DNA of 64,000 nt from Streptomyces formicae (GTDB lineage Bacteria; Actinomycetota; Actinomycetes; Streptomycetales; Streptomycetaceae): positions 4,876,001 through 4,940,000 of the forward strand of contig NZ_CP022685.1 of the NCBI RefSeq assembly GCF_002556545.1, in the 5' to 3' direction. The notes under the pieces were generated by a model. The model was not told the DNA's origin. It saw only the letters and a list, made by a program, of their open reading frames with translations, and made no database searches. Both the position numbers and the translations under genes were made by a program. Positions 43,067 to 52,057 of this stretch are shown here, piece after piece (position 1 is the first letter of the stretch; every line of letters starts with the position of its first letter).

Positions 43067-43627
43067 ATGAAGAAGAACCAGATCATCGAGATGTGGCACG
43101 AGCTTGAGGTGCCTGATGGTCTGCACGTCGAGCTGCTCGACGGTGAGCTCGTCATGCAGGCCAACCCCGGACACCTGCACGACCTGCCCGGACGGAGCCT
43201 CGTGCGGCACACCCCCGACCCCTTCGAGGCCTGGTCGGAGCGAGGGCTGCTGGTGGCCGACGACTACCGGCCGCGTGCGGATGCCGTGATCATCCGCAGC
43301 GAGGACCGGCCGGGCGATGACGCGGAGTCCGACTGGCCCGCGCAGATCCTGCTCGCCGTGGTCGAGACCGTCTCCACGACGCGTACGGCGATCAAGCGGG
43401 ACTGGGACGACAAACGGGAGCGGTATGCGGGCGTCGGCATTCCGGTGTACCTGATCGTCGATCCGAACGATGCCACGTGGCACCTGCTGGAGCTCGACGG
43501 CAGGCATTACGTCGAGACGGGCAAGGGGATCTTCGGCCAGCCCATCACCCTGCCGGACCCGATGGGGTTCACGGTGCAGACGACCGGCTGGCATCCGTAC
43601 GGGCAAGGGGATGCCGCTTCGGTGTGA
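43067..43627 (+). CDS. Uma2-family (DUF820) PD-(D/E)XK nuclease-fold protein
   Basis: 186 residues from ATG 43067, with GGAGG (43054-43058) eight bases upstream; in-frame GTG 43064 and ATG 43034 are alternatives. Pattern: HVELLDGELVMQA, RPRADAVII with the Asp, LLAVVETVSTT with the Glu and a Lys in DDKRERYAGVGIPVYLIVD, then YVETGKGIFGQPITLPDPMGF. It differs strongly from the other Uma2 gene at 12750, so the two are not a recent duplication. Role unknown; it closes the accessory stretch before metG. Confidence 0.83.
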   Translation: MKKNQIIEMWHELEVPDGLHVELLDGELVMQANPGHLHDLPGRSLVRHTPDPFEAWSERGLLVADDYRPRADAVIIRSEDRPGDDAESDWPAQILLAVVETVSTTRTAIKRDWDDKRERYAGVGIPVYLIVDPNDATWHLLELDGRHYVETGKGIFGQPITLPDPMGFTVQTTGWHPYGQGDAASV

Positions 43628-43635
43628 CGGCGGGG

Positions 43636-43688
43636 CGTACGCCCGAGGGGCCGAGAACCTGTGTGGTTCCCGGCCCCTCGGGCGTACG
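43636..43688. terminator. Bidirectional terminator between Uma2 and metG
   Basis: A perfect 18-bp stem, CGTACGCCCGAGGGGCCG and its complement, with an inner GAACC/GGTTC extension. It serves two convergent genes. Confidence 0.9.
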
Positions 43689-43701
43689 TGCGTGTCAGCG
43701 C

Positions 43702-45324
43702 TTACGCGTCCTTCTTCGGCTCTTCCAAGCGGGGGAAGAGCACCGCGCCCTTCGTCACCGTCGCGCCCACGGGGAGCTGGCCCCACGTCGCCGCGTCCTG
43801 GACCGGCTGGGTGGCGAGGGTGCCGAGGGTGGGTTCCGCGCCGAGGGAGTCCCAGAGTTTCTGGGAGGTTTCCGGCATCACCGGGTTGAGCAGGACCGCC
43901 ACCGCGCGGAGCGACTCCGCCGCCGTGTAGAGGATCGTCGCCAGGCGGGCCTTGCCCTCCGGGGACTCGTCCTTGGCCACCTTCCACGGCTCCTGCTCCG
44001 TGATGTAGCCGTTGACCTGCTTGACGAAGGCGAAGATGGAGAGGATGCCGGACTGGAAGTCCAGGTCCTCGCCGATCGCGCGGTCGGCGTCGGCGACGGC
44101 CTTCGTCAGGCCGTCCTGGATCGCCTTCTCCGCGTCGCCGGAGGCCGTGGCTTCGGGCAGCGCCCCGCCGAAGTACTTGCCGACCATCGCCGCCACGCGC
44201 GAGGCGAGGTTGCCGTAGTCGTTCGCGAGCTCGGAGGTGTAGCGGGCGGAGAAGTCCTCCCACGAGAACGAGCCGTCGCTGCCGAACGCGATCGCGCGCA
44301 GGAAGTACCAGCGGTACGCGTCCACGCCGAAGTGGGACGTCAGGTCCTGCGGCTTGATGCCCGTCAGGTTCGACTTCGACATCTTCTCGCCGCCGACCAT
44401 CAGCCAGCCGTTCGCCGCGACGCGACCCGGCACCGGCAGGCCCTGCGCGAGCAGCATCGCGGGCCAGATCACGGCGTGGAAGCGGAGGATGTCCTTGCCG
44501 ACCAGGTGGACGTCGGCGGGGAAGGTCGCGTCGAACTTCTCCTGGTTGGCGCCGTAGCCGACGGCCGTCGCGTAGTTCAGGAGGGCGTCGACCCAGACGT
44601 AGATGACGTGCTTGTCGTCCCAGGGGACGGGGACGCCCCAGTCGAACGTCGAGCGGGAGATCGAGAGGTCCTGGAGGCCCTGGCGGACGAAGTTCACCAC
44701 TTCGTTGCGCGCCGACTCCGGCTGGATGAAGCCCGGGTTCTCCTCGTACAGGGCGAGGAGCTTGTCGCCGTACTCACTGAGCTTGAAGAAGTAGTTCTCC
44801 TCCTTGAGGAGCTCCACCGGCTTCTTGTGGATCGGGCACAGCTTCGTGCCGTCCTCGGCCTCGATGAGGTCGCCGGGGAGCTTGTACTCCTCGCAGCCCA
44901 CGCAGTACGGACCCTCGTAGCCGCCCTTGTAGATCTCGCCCTTGTCGTAGAGATCCTGGACGAACTCCTGCACGCGGTCGGTGTGACGCTTCTCCGTCGT
45001 ACGGATGAAGTCGTCGTTCGCGATGTTCAGGTGCTCCCAGAGGGGCTTCCAGGCCTCGGTGACGAGCTTGTCGCACCACTCCTGGGGGGTGACGTCGTTC
45101 GCCTCGGCCGTGCGCATGATCTTCTGACCGTGCTCGTCCGTGCCGGTGAGGTACCACACCTTCTCGCCGCGCTGACGGTGCCAGCGCGTGAGCACGTCCC
45201 CTGCAACGGTCGTGTAGGCGTGGCCCAGGTGAGGAGCGTCGTTTACGTAGTAGATGGGGGTCGAGACGTAGAACGCCTTCGCGTTCTCGCCCGCTCCCTG
45301 CTTCTCGGATCCAGTGGCCGCCAT
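43702..45324 (-). CDS. metG: Methionyl-tRNA synthetase
   Basis: 540 residues. Class I signature HLGH at 32-35, KMSKS at 314-318, and a zinc knuckle with CVGC (141-144) and CPIH (163-166), in which the fourth ligand is His. The anticodon-binding helical domain follows. There is no C-terminal tRNA-binding (Arc1p-like) domain, as usual for this short form. It charges tRNA-Met and initiator tRNA. No T-box or other leader element was seen in the 114-bp upstream gap, which instead holds the terminator of the vWA gene. Confidence 0.96.
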   Translation of the reverse strand: MAATGSEKQGAGENAKAFYVSTPIYYVNDAPHLGHAYTTVAGDVLTRWHRQRGEKVWYLTGTDEHGQKIMRTAEANDVTPQEWCDKLVTEAWKPLWEHLNIANDDFIRTTEKRHTDRVQEFVQDLYDKGEIYKGGYEGPYCVGCEEYKLPGDLIEAEDGTKLCPIHKKPVELLKEENYFFKLSEYGDKLLALYEENPGFIQPESARNEVVNFVRQGLQDLSISRSTFDWGVPVPWDDKHVIYVWVDALLNYATAVGYGANQEKFDATFPADVHLVGKDILRFHAVIWPAMLLAQGLPVPGRVAANGWLMVGGEKMSKSNLTGIKPQDLTSHFGVDAYRWYFLRAIAFGSDGSFSWEDFSARYTSELANDYGNLASRVAAMVGKYFGGALPEATASGDAEKAIQDGLTKAVADADRAIGEDLDFQSGILSIFAFVKQVNGYITEQEPWKVAKDESPEGKARLATILYTAAESLRAVAVLLNPVMPETSQKLWDSLGAEPTLGTLATQPVQDAATWGQLPVGATVTKGAVLFPRLEEPKKDA

Positions 45325-45369
45325 GGTCGAAATCCTAACGGCCCGATCGAGATCGACTCACATCGATAT

Positions 45370-45406
45370 CAGGGGGCGGACCCGGGGGTTCCGGGGCCGC
45401 CCCCTG
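45370..45406. terminator. Terminator of the vWA gene
   Basis: CAGGGGGCGG and CCGCCCCCTG form a 10-bp perfect stem around a 17-nt GC-rich loop, 33 bases after the vWA stop on the minus strand. Confidence 0.75.
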
Positions 45407-45438
45407 AGGGTCGTGTCGTGCGTCGCCGTACGGCGGGG

Positions 45439-47268
45439 TTACGGGCGCCAGGCCGCCAGCAGGCCCTCGTACAGCTCCTTGTCCGTGAGCTCGCGCGGGG
45501 TCGGGCCCGCGTGGAAGAAGGCGGCGTTGTCCGCCTTCAGCTTGCGGAGGTAGTCGAAGCCCTTCGCCTCGTGCTCGCCGAACGCGACGAACTGGAAGAA
45601 GAGGGGGTGGGCGGCCGCGTCCTTCAGGGCCTGGGTCGCCACGCCCTTCGCGTCCGGGGGGCCGTCCGTCTGGAACACGACGAGGGCGGGGGTGCCGTTC
45701 TCCTTGTGCTCCGACTTCTCGTAGTGGGCCACGATCTCTTCGATCGCCCGGTGGTAGCTGGTGCGGCCCATGCGGCCCGCGGCGGCGTGCAGCTCGTCGA
45801 TACGGCCCTCGTGCTCTGGGAGCGTGAGGGTGCCGGTGCCGTCGATCTCCGTCGAGAAGAAGACGACGTGGACGGTGGCGTCGGGGTCGGTGTGGGCGGC
45901 GAGGGCGAGCACCTGCTCTGCGAGGCTCTGGGCGGAGCCGTCCTTGTAGTACGGGCGCATGGAGCCCGAGCGGTCCAGGACGAGGTAGACGGGGGCGCGG
46001 GTGCCGGTGAGGTCGTTCTTCTTGAGGGCGGCTGCGGCTGCCTTGTAGGCGGTGGCTAGCCCCGGGGCTTTGGACTTGATCTTGGTGAGGGGGGTGGCGG
46101 GGGTGGCGTTTGCCTCCGGCTCGGGCTGGGTGGCGTTTGCCTCCAGCTCGGGTTCGGTGGCGTTTGCCTCCGGCTTGGGCTCCGCGTCTGCCTCAGGCTC
46201 GGGTTCGGGTTCGGGTTCGGTGGCCTTGGGTTCCGCCTGCGGCGGGGTGGTGTCAGCCTCCGGCTGGGGGGCCGGTTCCTGTTGTGGGCAATCGTCCCGC
46301 ACGGCGGGACGGGTGGGCACAACCCCCGGTTCCGGCTGTGCGGTCTGGGGGGCTTCGGCCTGCGGCGCGGGGGCGGTGTCCTGGTCGGACGACTGGGTGC
46401 CCTCGTTCTCGGAGCTCGGCGACGTGGGCTGTGCCCACCCGTCCCGCCCAGCGGGACGATTGCCCACAGCGGCGGCGTCCGGCTCGGCCGGGGCGGGCGC
46501 CGCTTGGGCGGAGGGCTGGGCGGCGTCGTCCTCGGCGGTCGGCGACGTGGGCGCAGCGGGGGCGGCGGCCTCGTCTTCGGCGCTCGGCGAGGTGGGTGCA
46601 GCCGCAGCGGCGTCCGTGGCGGGCTCCGCCTCCTCGGCTGCGGGCTCAGTGGGCGTCGCAACGTCCGGCTCGGAGGGCGCAGCGGCGGCATCCGGCTCCT
46701 GGGCCGTGGCCGACGCGGCACTGGTGTCCGTGGCGGGCTCCGCCTCCTCGGCTGCGGGCTCAGTGGGCGTCGCAACGTCCGGCTCGGAGGGCGCAGCGGC
46801 GGCATCCGGCTCCTGGGCCGTGGCCGACGCGGCACTGGTGTCCGTGGCGGGCTCCGCCTCCTCGGCTGCGGGCTCGGCGGGCGTCGCGGCGTCCGGCTCG
46901 GGTGCAGTGTCCGGCGCAGGCGCAACGTCCGGCGCAGCGTCCCGGTCCGGCGTGGCAGGTGCCGGGATCGAGGGGGTCGTCGCCTTGGGGGACGGTTCCG
47001 GCGTCGGCTCGGGGGACGGGGGCGGGACCGTGATGTTGTCGAAGGCCGCCGCCACCAAGTCGTCCATCGAGGAGGACGACGGCTCGGGGGACGGGGAAGG
47101 GACCGACGCCCTGGTGGGCGGCTCGGGCGTCGGCTCGGCCGAGGGGGCCGGGACGCTCACCGCCACCGTCTGCTCAGGCGCCGCCGCAACCTCGGGCTCC
47201 CGTGCCTCCGGAACGCTCTCCTTGCGTGACCGTCCGAACGCGTTCCGCAGGCGGTTCAGAATGCCCAT
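45439..47268 (-). CDS. vWA-domain (TerF-like) protein with long Ala/Pro/Glu-rich repetitive linker
   Basis: 609 residues from ATG 47268; GAAGGG lies about nine bases upstream. Three parts: a basic head [19 protein letters not shown] (about 1-18); a linker of ~365 residues rich in Ala, Pro, Glu, Thr and Asp with an exact tandem repeat of 38 residues ([20 protein letters not shown]...) and two embedded interspersed elements; and a C-terminal vWA domain (about 400-609) with MIDAS residues DRSGS, the Thr in GRTSYHR and Asp in TDGPPD. The domain resembles TerY/TerF proteins of tellurite/stress clusters and binds a divalent metal. No ter genes are nearby. No signal peptide, so cytoplasmic. Confidence 0.85.
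   Translation of the reverse strand: MGILNRLRNAFGRSRKESVPEAREPEVAAAPEQTVAVSVPAPSAEPTPEPPTRASVPSPSPEPSSSSMDDLVAAAFDNITVPPPSPEPTPEPSPKATTPSIPAPATPDRDAAPDVAPAPDTAPEPDAATPAEPAAEEAEPATDTSAASATAQEPDAAAAPSEPDVATPTEPAAEEAEPATDTSAASATAQEPDAAAAPSEPDVATPTEPAAEEAEPATDAAAAAPTSPSAEDEAAAPAAPTSPTAEDDAAQPSAQAAPAPAEPDAAAVGNRPAGRDGWAQPTSPSSENEGTQSSDQDTAPAPQAEAPQTAQPEPGVVPTRPAVRDDCPQQEPAPQPEADTTPPQAEPKATEPEPEPEPEADAEPKPEANATEPELEANATQPEPEANATPATPLTKIKSKAPGLATAYKAAAAALKKNDLTGTRAPVYLVLDRSGSMRPYYKDGSAQSLAEQVLALAAHTDPDATVHVVFFSTEIDGTGTLTLPEHEGRIDELHAAAGRMGRTSYHRAIEEIVAHYEKSEHKENGTPALVVFQTDGPPDAKGVATQALKDAAAHPLFFQFVAFGEHEAKGFDYLRKLKADNAAFFHAGPTPRELTDKELYEGLLAAWRP
46281..46323. repeat. 43-bp interspersed element inside the vWA linker, copy 1
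   Basis: GTTGTGGGCAATCGTCCCGC, ACG, GCGGGACGGGTGGGCACAAC: a near-palindrome translated on the minus strand as [16 protein letters not shown]. It matches the element in the bkdC linker. Confidence 0.75.
46428..46470. repeat. 43-bp interspersed element inside the vWA linker, copy 2
   Basis: GCTGTGCCCACCCGTCCCGC, CCA, GCGGGACGATTGCCCACAGC: the same element in inverted orientation, translated as [15 protein letters not shown]. Copies 1 and 2 could pair into a 190-base hairpin. Confidence 0.75.
46610..46905. repeat. 114-bp tandem repeat in the vWA gene
   Basis: Units start at 46610, 46724 and 46838; the first two are almost identical over 114 bp (38 codons) and the third is partial. They encode [20 protein letters not shown] with flanking EPAAEEAE and [10 protein letters not shown]. 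Such exact repeats are prone to copy-number change by slippage or recombination. Confidence 0.85.
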
Positions 47269-47432
47269 GTGCGCAACCCTTCGCGTGAGTTGATTCCCGA
47301 AAATCCCTGGCCAGGGCGGACACGTAAGGTTAGCCGCCGCCCGGGGCGATCTTGGGCAGGGTCGCCCACCGTCACCCGCCCGAGCCACCCCGCCCCCGCA
47401 GCCTCCCGGCAACTCCCTGCCGTGCGCCACGG

Positions 47433-47465
47433 ATTCACCCTCCGTTCACCCTCCGGTCCTCGTCC
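47433..47465 (+). promoter_or_regulatory. PHO box (PhoP-binding direct repeats)
   Basis: Three 11-nt direct repeat units: ATTCACCCTCC, GTTCACCCTCC and GGTCCTCGTCC. The first two agree closely with the Streptomyces PhoP consensus built on GTTCACC. It lies 61-93 bases upstream of the phoX start, in the position expected for activation under phosphate starvation. Confidence 0.75.
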
Positions 47466-47525
47466 TGCCGAATACCGCCCATACCGTCACGGCGAAAACC
47501 GGCCACGCCACACGACGGAGGACCC

Positions 47526-49625
47526 GTGCGCACACTGCTGCCGATCATCACCTCTCACCAGGGGAGCGGCGGCCGTTCCGCCCTGACCTGCCGGTTCCGT
47601 TGCGGCGACGCCTGCTTCCAGGAAGTCCCGAACACCAGCGAGAACGAGTACGTCGGCGACGTCATCGCCGGTGCGCTCAGCCGTCGTTCGATGATGCGCG
47701 CCGCCGCCGTCGTGACGGTCGCCGCCGCGGCGGGCGGCACGGTCATAGCCGGGCCCGGGGTCAGCGAGGCAGCGGCCGCCGCGCCCACCGGGCGGGGCGG
47801 GAGCAAGCACGGCAAGGGCAAGGCCGCCCGCGGCCTCCGCTTCTCGCCCGTCGCGCCCAACACCGCGGACACCGTCACCGTCCCCGCCGGATACGAGCAG
47901 AACGTCGTCATCCGCTGGGGCGAGCCCATCCTGCGCGGCGCCCCCGCCTTCGACGCGGACCGGCAGAGCGCCAAGGCGCAGGCCGGACAGTTCGGGTACA
48001 ACAACGACTTCCTGAGCCTGCTTCCGCTGCGCCGTGAGCACGGGCGGCAGGTCCTCGTCGCCAATCACGAGTACACGGACGAGATCCTGATGTTCAAGGG
48101 CTACGACCCCGCGAACCCGACCCGCGAGCAGGTCGAGATCGCGTGGGCCGCGCACGGCCTCTCGGTCGTGGTCGTGGAGGGGGAGCGCGGGAGCGGGAAG
48201 CTGCGCGCCGTCTCCCGGCACCAGCTCAACCGGCGGCTCACCGCCACCAGCCCCTTCCGGCTCTCCGGGCCCGTACGCGGCAGCGAGCTCGTCCGTACGA
48301 AGGCCGACCCGCGCGGCACCACCGTCCTCGGCACCCTCAACAACTGCTCGGGCGGCAACACCCCTTGGGGCACCACGCTGCACGGCGAGGAGAACTTCAA
48401 CCAGTACTTCGCCAACGCCGAGAAGGTGACGGACCCGAAGGCGGCCGCGCGGCTCAAGCGGTACGGCGTCGTCGGCGCCGCGTCCGAGCGGAAGTGGGAG
48501 CGGTTCGACGATCGCTTCGACCTCGCCAAGGAGCCCAACGAGGCCAACCGGTTCGGCTGGGTCGTCGAGCTCGACCCGTACGACCCGGAATCCACCCCGC
48601 GCAAGCGCACCGCGCTCGGCCGCTTCAAGCACGAGGCCGCGCAGCCGCGCCTGACGCACGACGGCCGCCCGGTGGTCTACATGGGCGACGACGAGAAGTT
48701 CGACTACTTCTACAAGTTCGTCAGCAGCAAGCGCGTCGCCAAGGGGACGTCGCGGGCCGCGCACGAGCACAATCTGACGCTGCTCGACGAAGGCACGCTG
48801 TACGTCGCCAAGCTCACCGGTGACTCCCCCGCCGCCGACATCGACGGCTCGGGCAAGCTGCCCGCCGACGGCGAGTTCGACGGGAGCGGGACGTGGATTC
48901 CGCTGGCCACCGCGGGCCCCGGCGGCAAGGCCGTCTCGCACGTCGAGGGCATGACCGCCGAAGAGGTGTACGTCTTCACGCGCTTCGCCGGTGACAAGGT
49001 CGGGGCGACCAAGATGGACCGGCCCGAGGACATCGAGCCCTCGCCGCACACCGGCAAGGTGTACGTCGCGCTCACCAACAACTCCGACCGGGGCAAGGCG
49101 GGCAAGGCCGGTGCGGACGAGGCCAACCCGCGCAACCTCAACAAGCACGGGCAGGTCCTCGAACTGACCGAGCGCCTGGGCCGCGCCGAGGCGACCACGT
49201 TCGCCTGGTCGCTGTTCCTCGTCGCCGGTGACCCGGAGGACCCCTCGACGTACTTCGCGGGCTTCCCCAAGGACCGGGTCTCCCCGATCTCCTGCCCCGA
49301 CAACGTCGCCTTCGACCCGCACGGCAACCTGTGGCTCTCCACCGACGGCAACCAACTCGGCTCGCACGACGGCCTGTTCGGGGTCGCCACGCGCGGTGAG
49401 CGGCGCGGTGAGCTCAAGCAGTTCCTGACCATGCCGACCGGCGCGGAGACCTGCGGTCCGCTCGTCCAGGACCGGCGCGTGCTCGTCGCCGTGCAGCACC
49501 CGGGCGAGGTCGACGGCGCCTCGGTGGAGAAGCCCGCGAGCACGTGGCCGGACGGTCCCGGCAAGATCGTGCGTCCTTCCGTCGTCTCGGTGTGGCGCGA
49601 GGACGGGTGCGACATCGGCGTCTGA
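47526..49625 (+). CDS. phoX: PhoX-family (DUF839) secreted alkaline phosphatase
   Basis: 699 residues from GTG 47526, with GGAGGAC just upstream. A twin-arginine signal (SRRSMMR at 52-58, then a hydrophobic Ala/Val core) follows an N-terminal extension of about 50 residues that has CRFRCGDAC. Family motifs: ANHEYT, NNCSGGNTPWGTTLHGEENF, MGDDEKFDYFYKFVS and MDRPEDIEPSPHTGKVY, which supply the iron/calcium site of PhoX. It is exported folded and releases phosphate from organic esters. The PHO box upstream predicts PhoP control. A terminator follows 25 bases after the stop. Confidence 0.9.
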   Translation: MRTLLPIITSHQGSGGRSALTCRFRCGDACFQEVPNTSENEYVGDVIAGALSRRSMMRAAAVVTVAAAAGGTVIAGPGVSEAAAAAPTGRGGSKHGKGKAARGLRFSPVAPNTADTVTVPAGYEQNVVIRWGEPILRGAPAFDADRQSAKAQAGQFGYNNDFLSLLPLRREHGRQVLVANHEYTDEILMFKGYDPANPTREQVEIAWAAHGLSVVVVEGERGSGKLRAVSRHQLNRRLTATSPFRLSGPVRGSELVRTKADPRGTTVLGTLNNCSGGNTPWGTTLHGEENFNQYFANAEKVTDPKAAARLKRYGVVGAASERKWERFDDRFDLAKEPNEANRFGWVVELDPYDPESTPRKRTALGRFKHEAAQPRLTHDGRPVVYMGDDEKFDYFYKFVSSKRVAKGTSRAAHEHNLTLLDEGTLYVAKLTGDSPAADIDGSGKLPADGEFDGSGTWIPLATAGPGGKAVSHVEGMTAEEVYVFTRFAGDKVGATKMDRPEDIEPSPHTGKVYVALTNNSDRGKAGKAGADEANPRNLNKHGQVLELTERLGRAEATTFAWSLFLVAGDPEDPSTYFAGFPKDRVSPISCPDNVAFDPHGNLWLSTDGNQLGSHDGLFGVATRGERRGELKQFLTMPTGAETCGPLVQDRRVLVAVQHPGEVDGASVEKPASTWPDGPGKIVRPSVVSVWREDGCDIGV

Positions 49626-49650
49626 CCGTACGTACGGCACATGCATATAC

Positions 49651-49692
49651 GGCGAAGGGGCACTCCGCGAGCGCGCGGAGTGCCCCTTCGCC
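49651..49692. terminator. Bidirectional terminator after phoX
   Basis: A 19-bp perfect stem beginning GGCGAAGGGGCACTCC with loop AGCG, between the convergent phoX and membrane-anchored protein genes. Confidence 0.9.
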
Positions 49693-49709
49693 GTCGAGCC
49701 GGACCCTGA

Positions 49710-50660
49710 TCAGCCGTTCTGCTTGCGGCGGTACAGCGCGAAGCCGAGACCGGCCGCGCCGACGGCCGCCATGCCGCTGCCCGCCGCGATCAGCGGGGCG
49801 TCGTCGGACGAGCCCGTCCCGACGCCCTCGGCGCCCGCCTTCACGCCGCCCTTGGGGACGACCTGGTGCGAGTCCTTCTTGGGCTGCGGCGTGGTGCCGT
49901 TGTGGTGGGTCCTGCCCTCGACCCAGGACTTGATGGTGCCGTCGGGGTTCAGGGTGACGTGCAGGCCGTTGTTCTGGCCGGACGCGGACCTGCCGTTGGC
50001 GTCGAGGGTGTCCAGCTTGGCGCCGTGGGCGTAGATGTCGGCCTGGTAGTGGTTCGGGCCGAGCTTGTAGATCTTGGCGAGGGAGCCGTCGGCCAGCTTG
50101 GCGTCGCGGACGAAGACGCGCTTGTCGACCGGCTTCGGCGGGGTGGGCTTGGCCTTCATGGTGATGGTGCCCTCGGGCGAGAGGGTGAAGGTGTTGCCGT
50201 CGATCGTGGTGGTGGCGGACTTGGCGTAGGCCGTGAGGCTGCCCTTGGGGGTGCCGTTCAGGGAGAGGGCGGCCTTGGCGGTGCGGGCGGAGGCGTTGAC
50301 GTCGACCTTGGCGGTCCAGCCCTTGCCGAGGGCGGTGGTGCCCTTGGACTCCCAGCTGCCGGGCTTGGGCGTCTCGTTGTCCTTGTCCTTGGACGTGTCC
50401 TTGTCCTTGGACTTGTCCTGGCCCGTCTCGTCCTTGCCCGTCTCGTCCTTCTTGGTGTTCTCGTCCGGGTTGGTCTTGTCCTGGTCCGTCCGGTCCTTGT
50501 CGGACTGGTCCTTGCCGGTCTGGTCGCCCGGCGTGACCTGGCCCTGCGGGTTGGGCGGGGTGGCGTCCGAGGCGAACGCCGCCGTGGCCGGGACGGCGAG
50601 TGCGGCGATGGCGCCGGTGGCGATGGCGGCGGTGCGGAAGGTACGACGGGTGGCGCGCAT
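49710..50660 (-). CDS. Secreted membrane-anchored protein with Lys/Asp-rich spacer
   Basis: 316 residues from ATG 50660. Signal peptide (RRTFRTAAIATG, core, cleavage near AAFAS, 31). A highly charged Asp/Lys/Thr spacer follows (about 38-100; KDKDTSKDKD style). The middle (about 100-245) is a beta-rich domain with KGWTAKVDVNASARTAKAALSLNGTPKG and GLHVTLNPDGTIKSWVEG. The C-terminus is a single hydrophobic helix (PLIAAGSGMAAVGAAGLGFAL) and YRRKQNG, like a sortase substrate without a recognisable LPXTG/LAXTG. Function unknown. Confidence 0.82.
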   Translation of the reverse strand: MRATRRTFRTAAIATGAIAALAVPATAAFASDATPPNPQGQVTPGDQTGKDQSDKDRTDQDKTNPDENTKKDETGKDETGQDKSKDKDTSKDKDNETPKPGSWESKGTTALGKGWTAKVDVNASARTAKAALSLNGTPKGSLTAYAKSATTTIDGNTFTLSPEGTITMKAKPTPPKPVDKRVFVRDAKLADGSLAKIYKLGPNHYQADIYAHGAKLDTLDANGRSASGQNNGLHVTLNPDGTIKSWVEGRTHHNGTTPQPKKDSHQVVPKGGVKAGAEGVGTGSSDDAPLIAAGSGMAAVGAAGLGFALYRRKQNG

Positions 50661-50839
50661 GGTGGTGACTTCCCTCGCTGATGATCTGTCCGAGTTGTGC
50701 CCCTTTGCGGTGGCGACAGATATGAAGCTACGGGCGCCGTGTGTGCGTCATCCGTAGGGAATGTAACAAGTGTCCGCAAGCCGTGACCCAGTACCGTAAA
50801 ACGGCTAAAAGTGCAGGTCAGGGGAGGTTTCGGCGAAGG

Positions 50840-51835
50840 TCACCTGCTGGCCGGGACCAACGTCCCGCCGGGCGTTCCCCGGGTCTCCCCGGGCATCCCC
50901 CGCGTCTCTCCGGCCCGGAGCAGCCACTCCGTATAGGCGGGGGACTGACCCGCCGCCTCCCAGTACGCGGCGTCCAGTTCGCCGTACACCGCGTCCAGCT
51001 CCTCCTCGGTGCGCGCGGCCACCAGGAGGCGGACGCCGAGGGGATCGCCGTGCAGGGGGCGTACGGACATGTCGGGCCTGGCCCGCGAGGTCGGCTGGCA
51101 GAGCGCGACGACCTCGCCGGTGGCGACGAGGGACGCCGCCGTGTGGTAATCGCCGTGCAGGACAGGGGGGTTGAGCCCGGCCGCCGTCAGGACGCGGCGC
51201 AGTCCGTCCCATTCGCCGTCCACCGTCGGGTCGACCATCCAGCGGTCGTCGGCGAGTTCCGAGAGTCGTACGACGGGTCTGTCCGCCGCGGGATGGTCCG
51301 CGGCGAGCGAGATGAACTGGGGTTCGCGGTCCAGGAGCACGCGTCTTCGTAGCGTCTCCGGCAGCCGCAGCGGACAGCCCTCCACCTCGTGCACGAAGGC
51401 GACGTCGAGCTGTCCCGCCGCCACCATGCGCAGCAGGGCGTTGGCCGACACGTCCATCTGGAGCGAGATCTCGGTGCCGGGCAGTCGGCCGCGCAGCTTG
51501 CGCAGCCAGCCCGGTATGGCACGGCTCGCCGTGGAGCCGATGCGCAGCTGGGGGCCCTCGACGGCGCGGGCCGCGGCCGCCTTGGTCTCGCTGACCAGGG
51601 CGCGCATCTCGGTGACGAGGGGGCGGGCGCGGCTGAGGACGACGCGGCCGAGCTGCGTCGGCCGGCATCCGGTGCGCTCCCTGGTGAAGAGCTGGCCGCC
51701 GAGCGCGTGCTCGATGCGCCGCAGCTGGGTGGTGAGGGACGGCTGGCTCATGCCGAGTTGGCGCGCCGCCTTGTGCAGGCTGCCGGTGTCGGCGATGGCG
51801 CACAGTACGCGGAGGTGCCTGACCTCGAGCTCCAT
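50840..51835 (-). CDS. LysR-family regulator next to snapalysin (MprR-like)
   Basis: 331 residues from ATG 51835; the open frame runs further upstream but the conserved HTH begins at once (MELEVRHLRVLCAIADTGSLHKAARQLGMSQPSLTTQLRRIE). The effector domain covers about 90-300. It is divergent from the snapalysin gene, as in S. lividans/coelicolor where the LysR-type MprR activates the small metalloprotease; a T-N11-A box sits between them. The C-terminal GETRGMPGETRGTPGG repeat is unusual. No strong ribosome site is seen. Confidence 0.9.
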   Translation of the reverse strand: MELEVRHLRVLCAIADTGSLHKAARQLGMSQPSLTTQLRRIEHALGGQLFTRERTGCRPTQLGRVVLSRARPLVTEMRALVSETKAAAARAVEGPQLRIGSTASRAIPGWLRKLRGRLPGTEISLQMDVSANALLRMVAAGQLDVAFVHEVEGCPLRLPETLRRRVLLDREPQFISLAADHPAADRPVVRLSELADDRWMVDPTVDGEWDGLRRVLTAAGLNPPVLHGDYHTAASLVATGEVVALCQPTSRARPDMSVRPLHGDPLGVRLLVAARTEEELDAVYGELDAAYWEAAGQSPAYTEWLLRAGETRGMPGETRGTPGGTLVPASR

Positions 51836-51923
51836 GGTCGATGAGAGTAGAGGCGCCGCGCCCGCCGCACCAGACGCCCAAACCCCATGAGAACCAGCCG
51901 TTCTGGGCAGGCCGGGACCGGGT

Positions 51924-51940
51924 GATAGCTCCGTGCTATC
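51924..51940. promoter_or_regulatory. LysR-type T-N11-A box
   Basis: GATAGC-TCCGT-GCTATC is a perfect palindrome containing T-N11-A (T51926, A51938). It lies 89 bases upstream of the LysR start and 118 upstream of snapalysin, the classical place for LysR autoregulation and activation of the divergent gene. Confidence 0.75.
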
Positions 51941-52057
51941 GCGAGTTGCCATCATCCCCAGGGGCCTCATGCTCCCCGACACTCACAGGCACCGAACCGT
52001 TCACCTTTCATCGACCGCCCCAACCGGTCGTCGAACGAATTAGGGAGCCCCCCACAC

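Noticed and set aside
45325..45438. Possible T-box or riboswitch ahead of metG
   Set aside because: The only structure is a terminator hairpin belonging to the upstream vWA gene; no specifier loop or antiterminator is seen.
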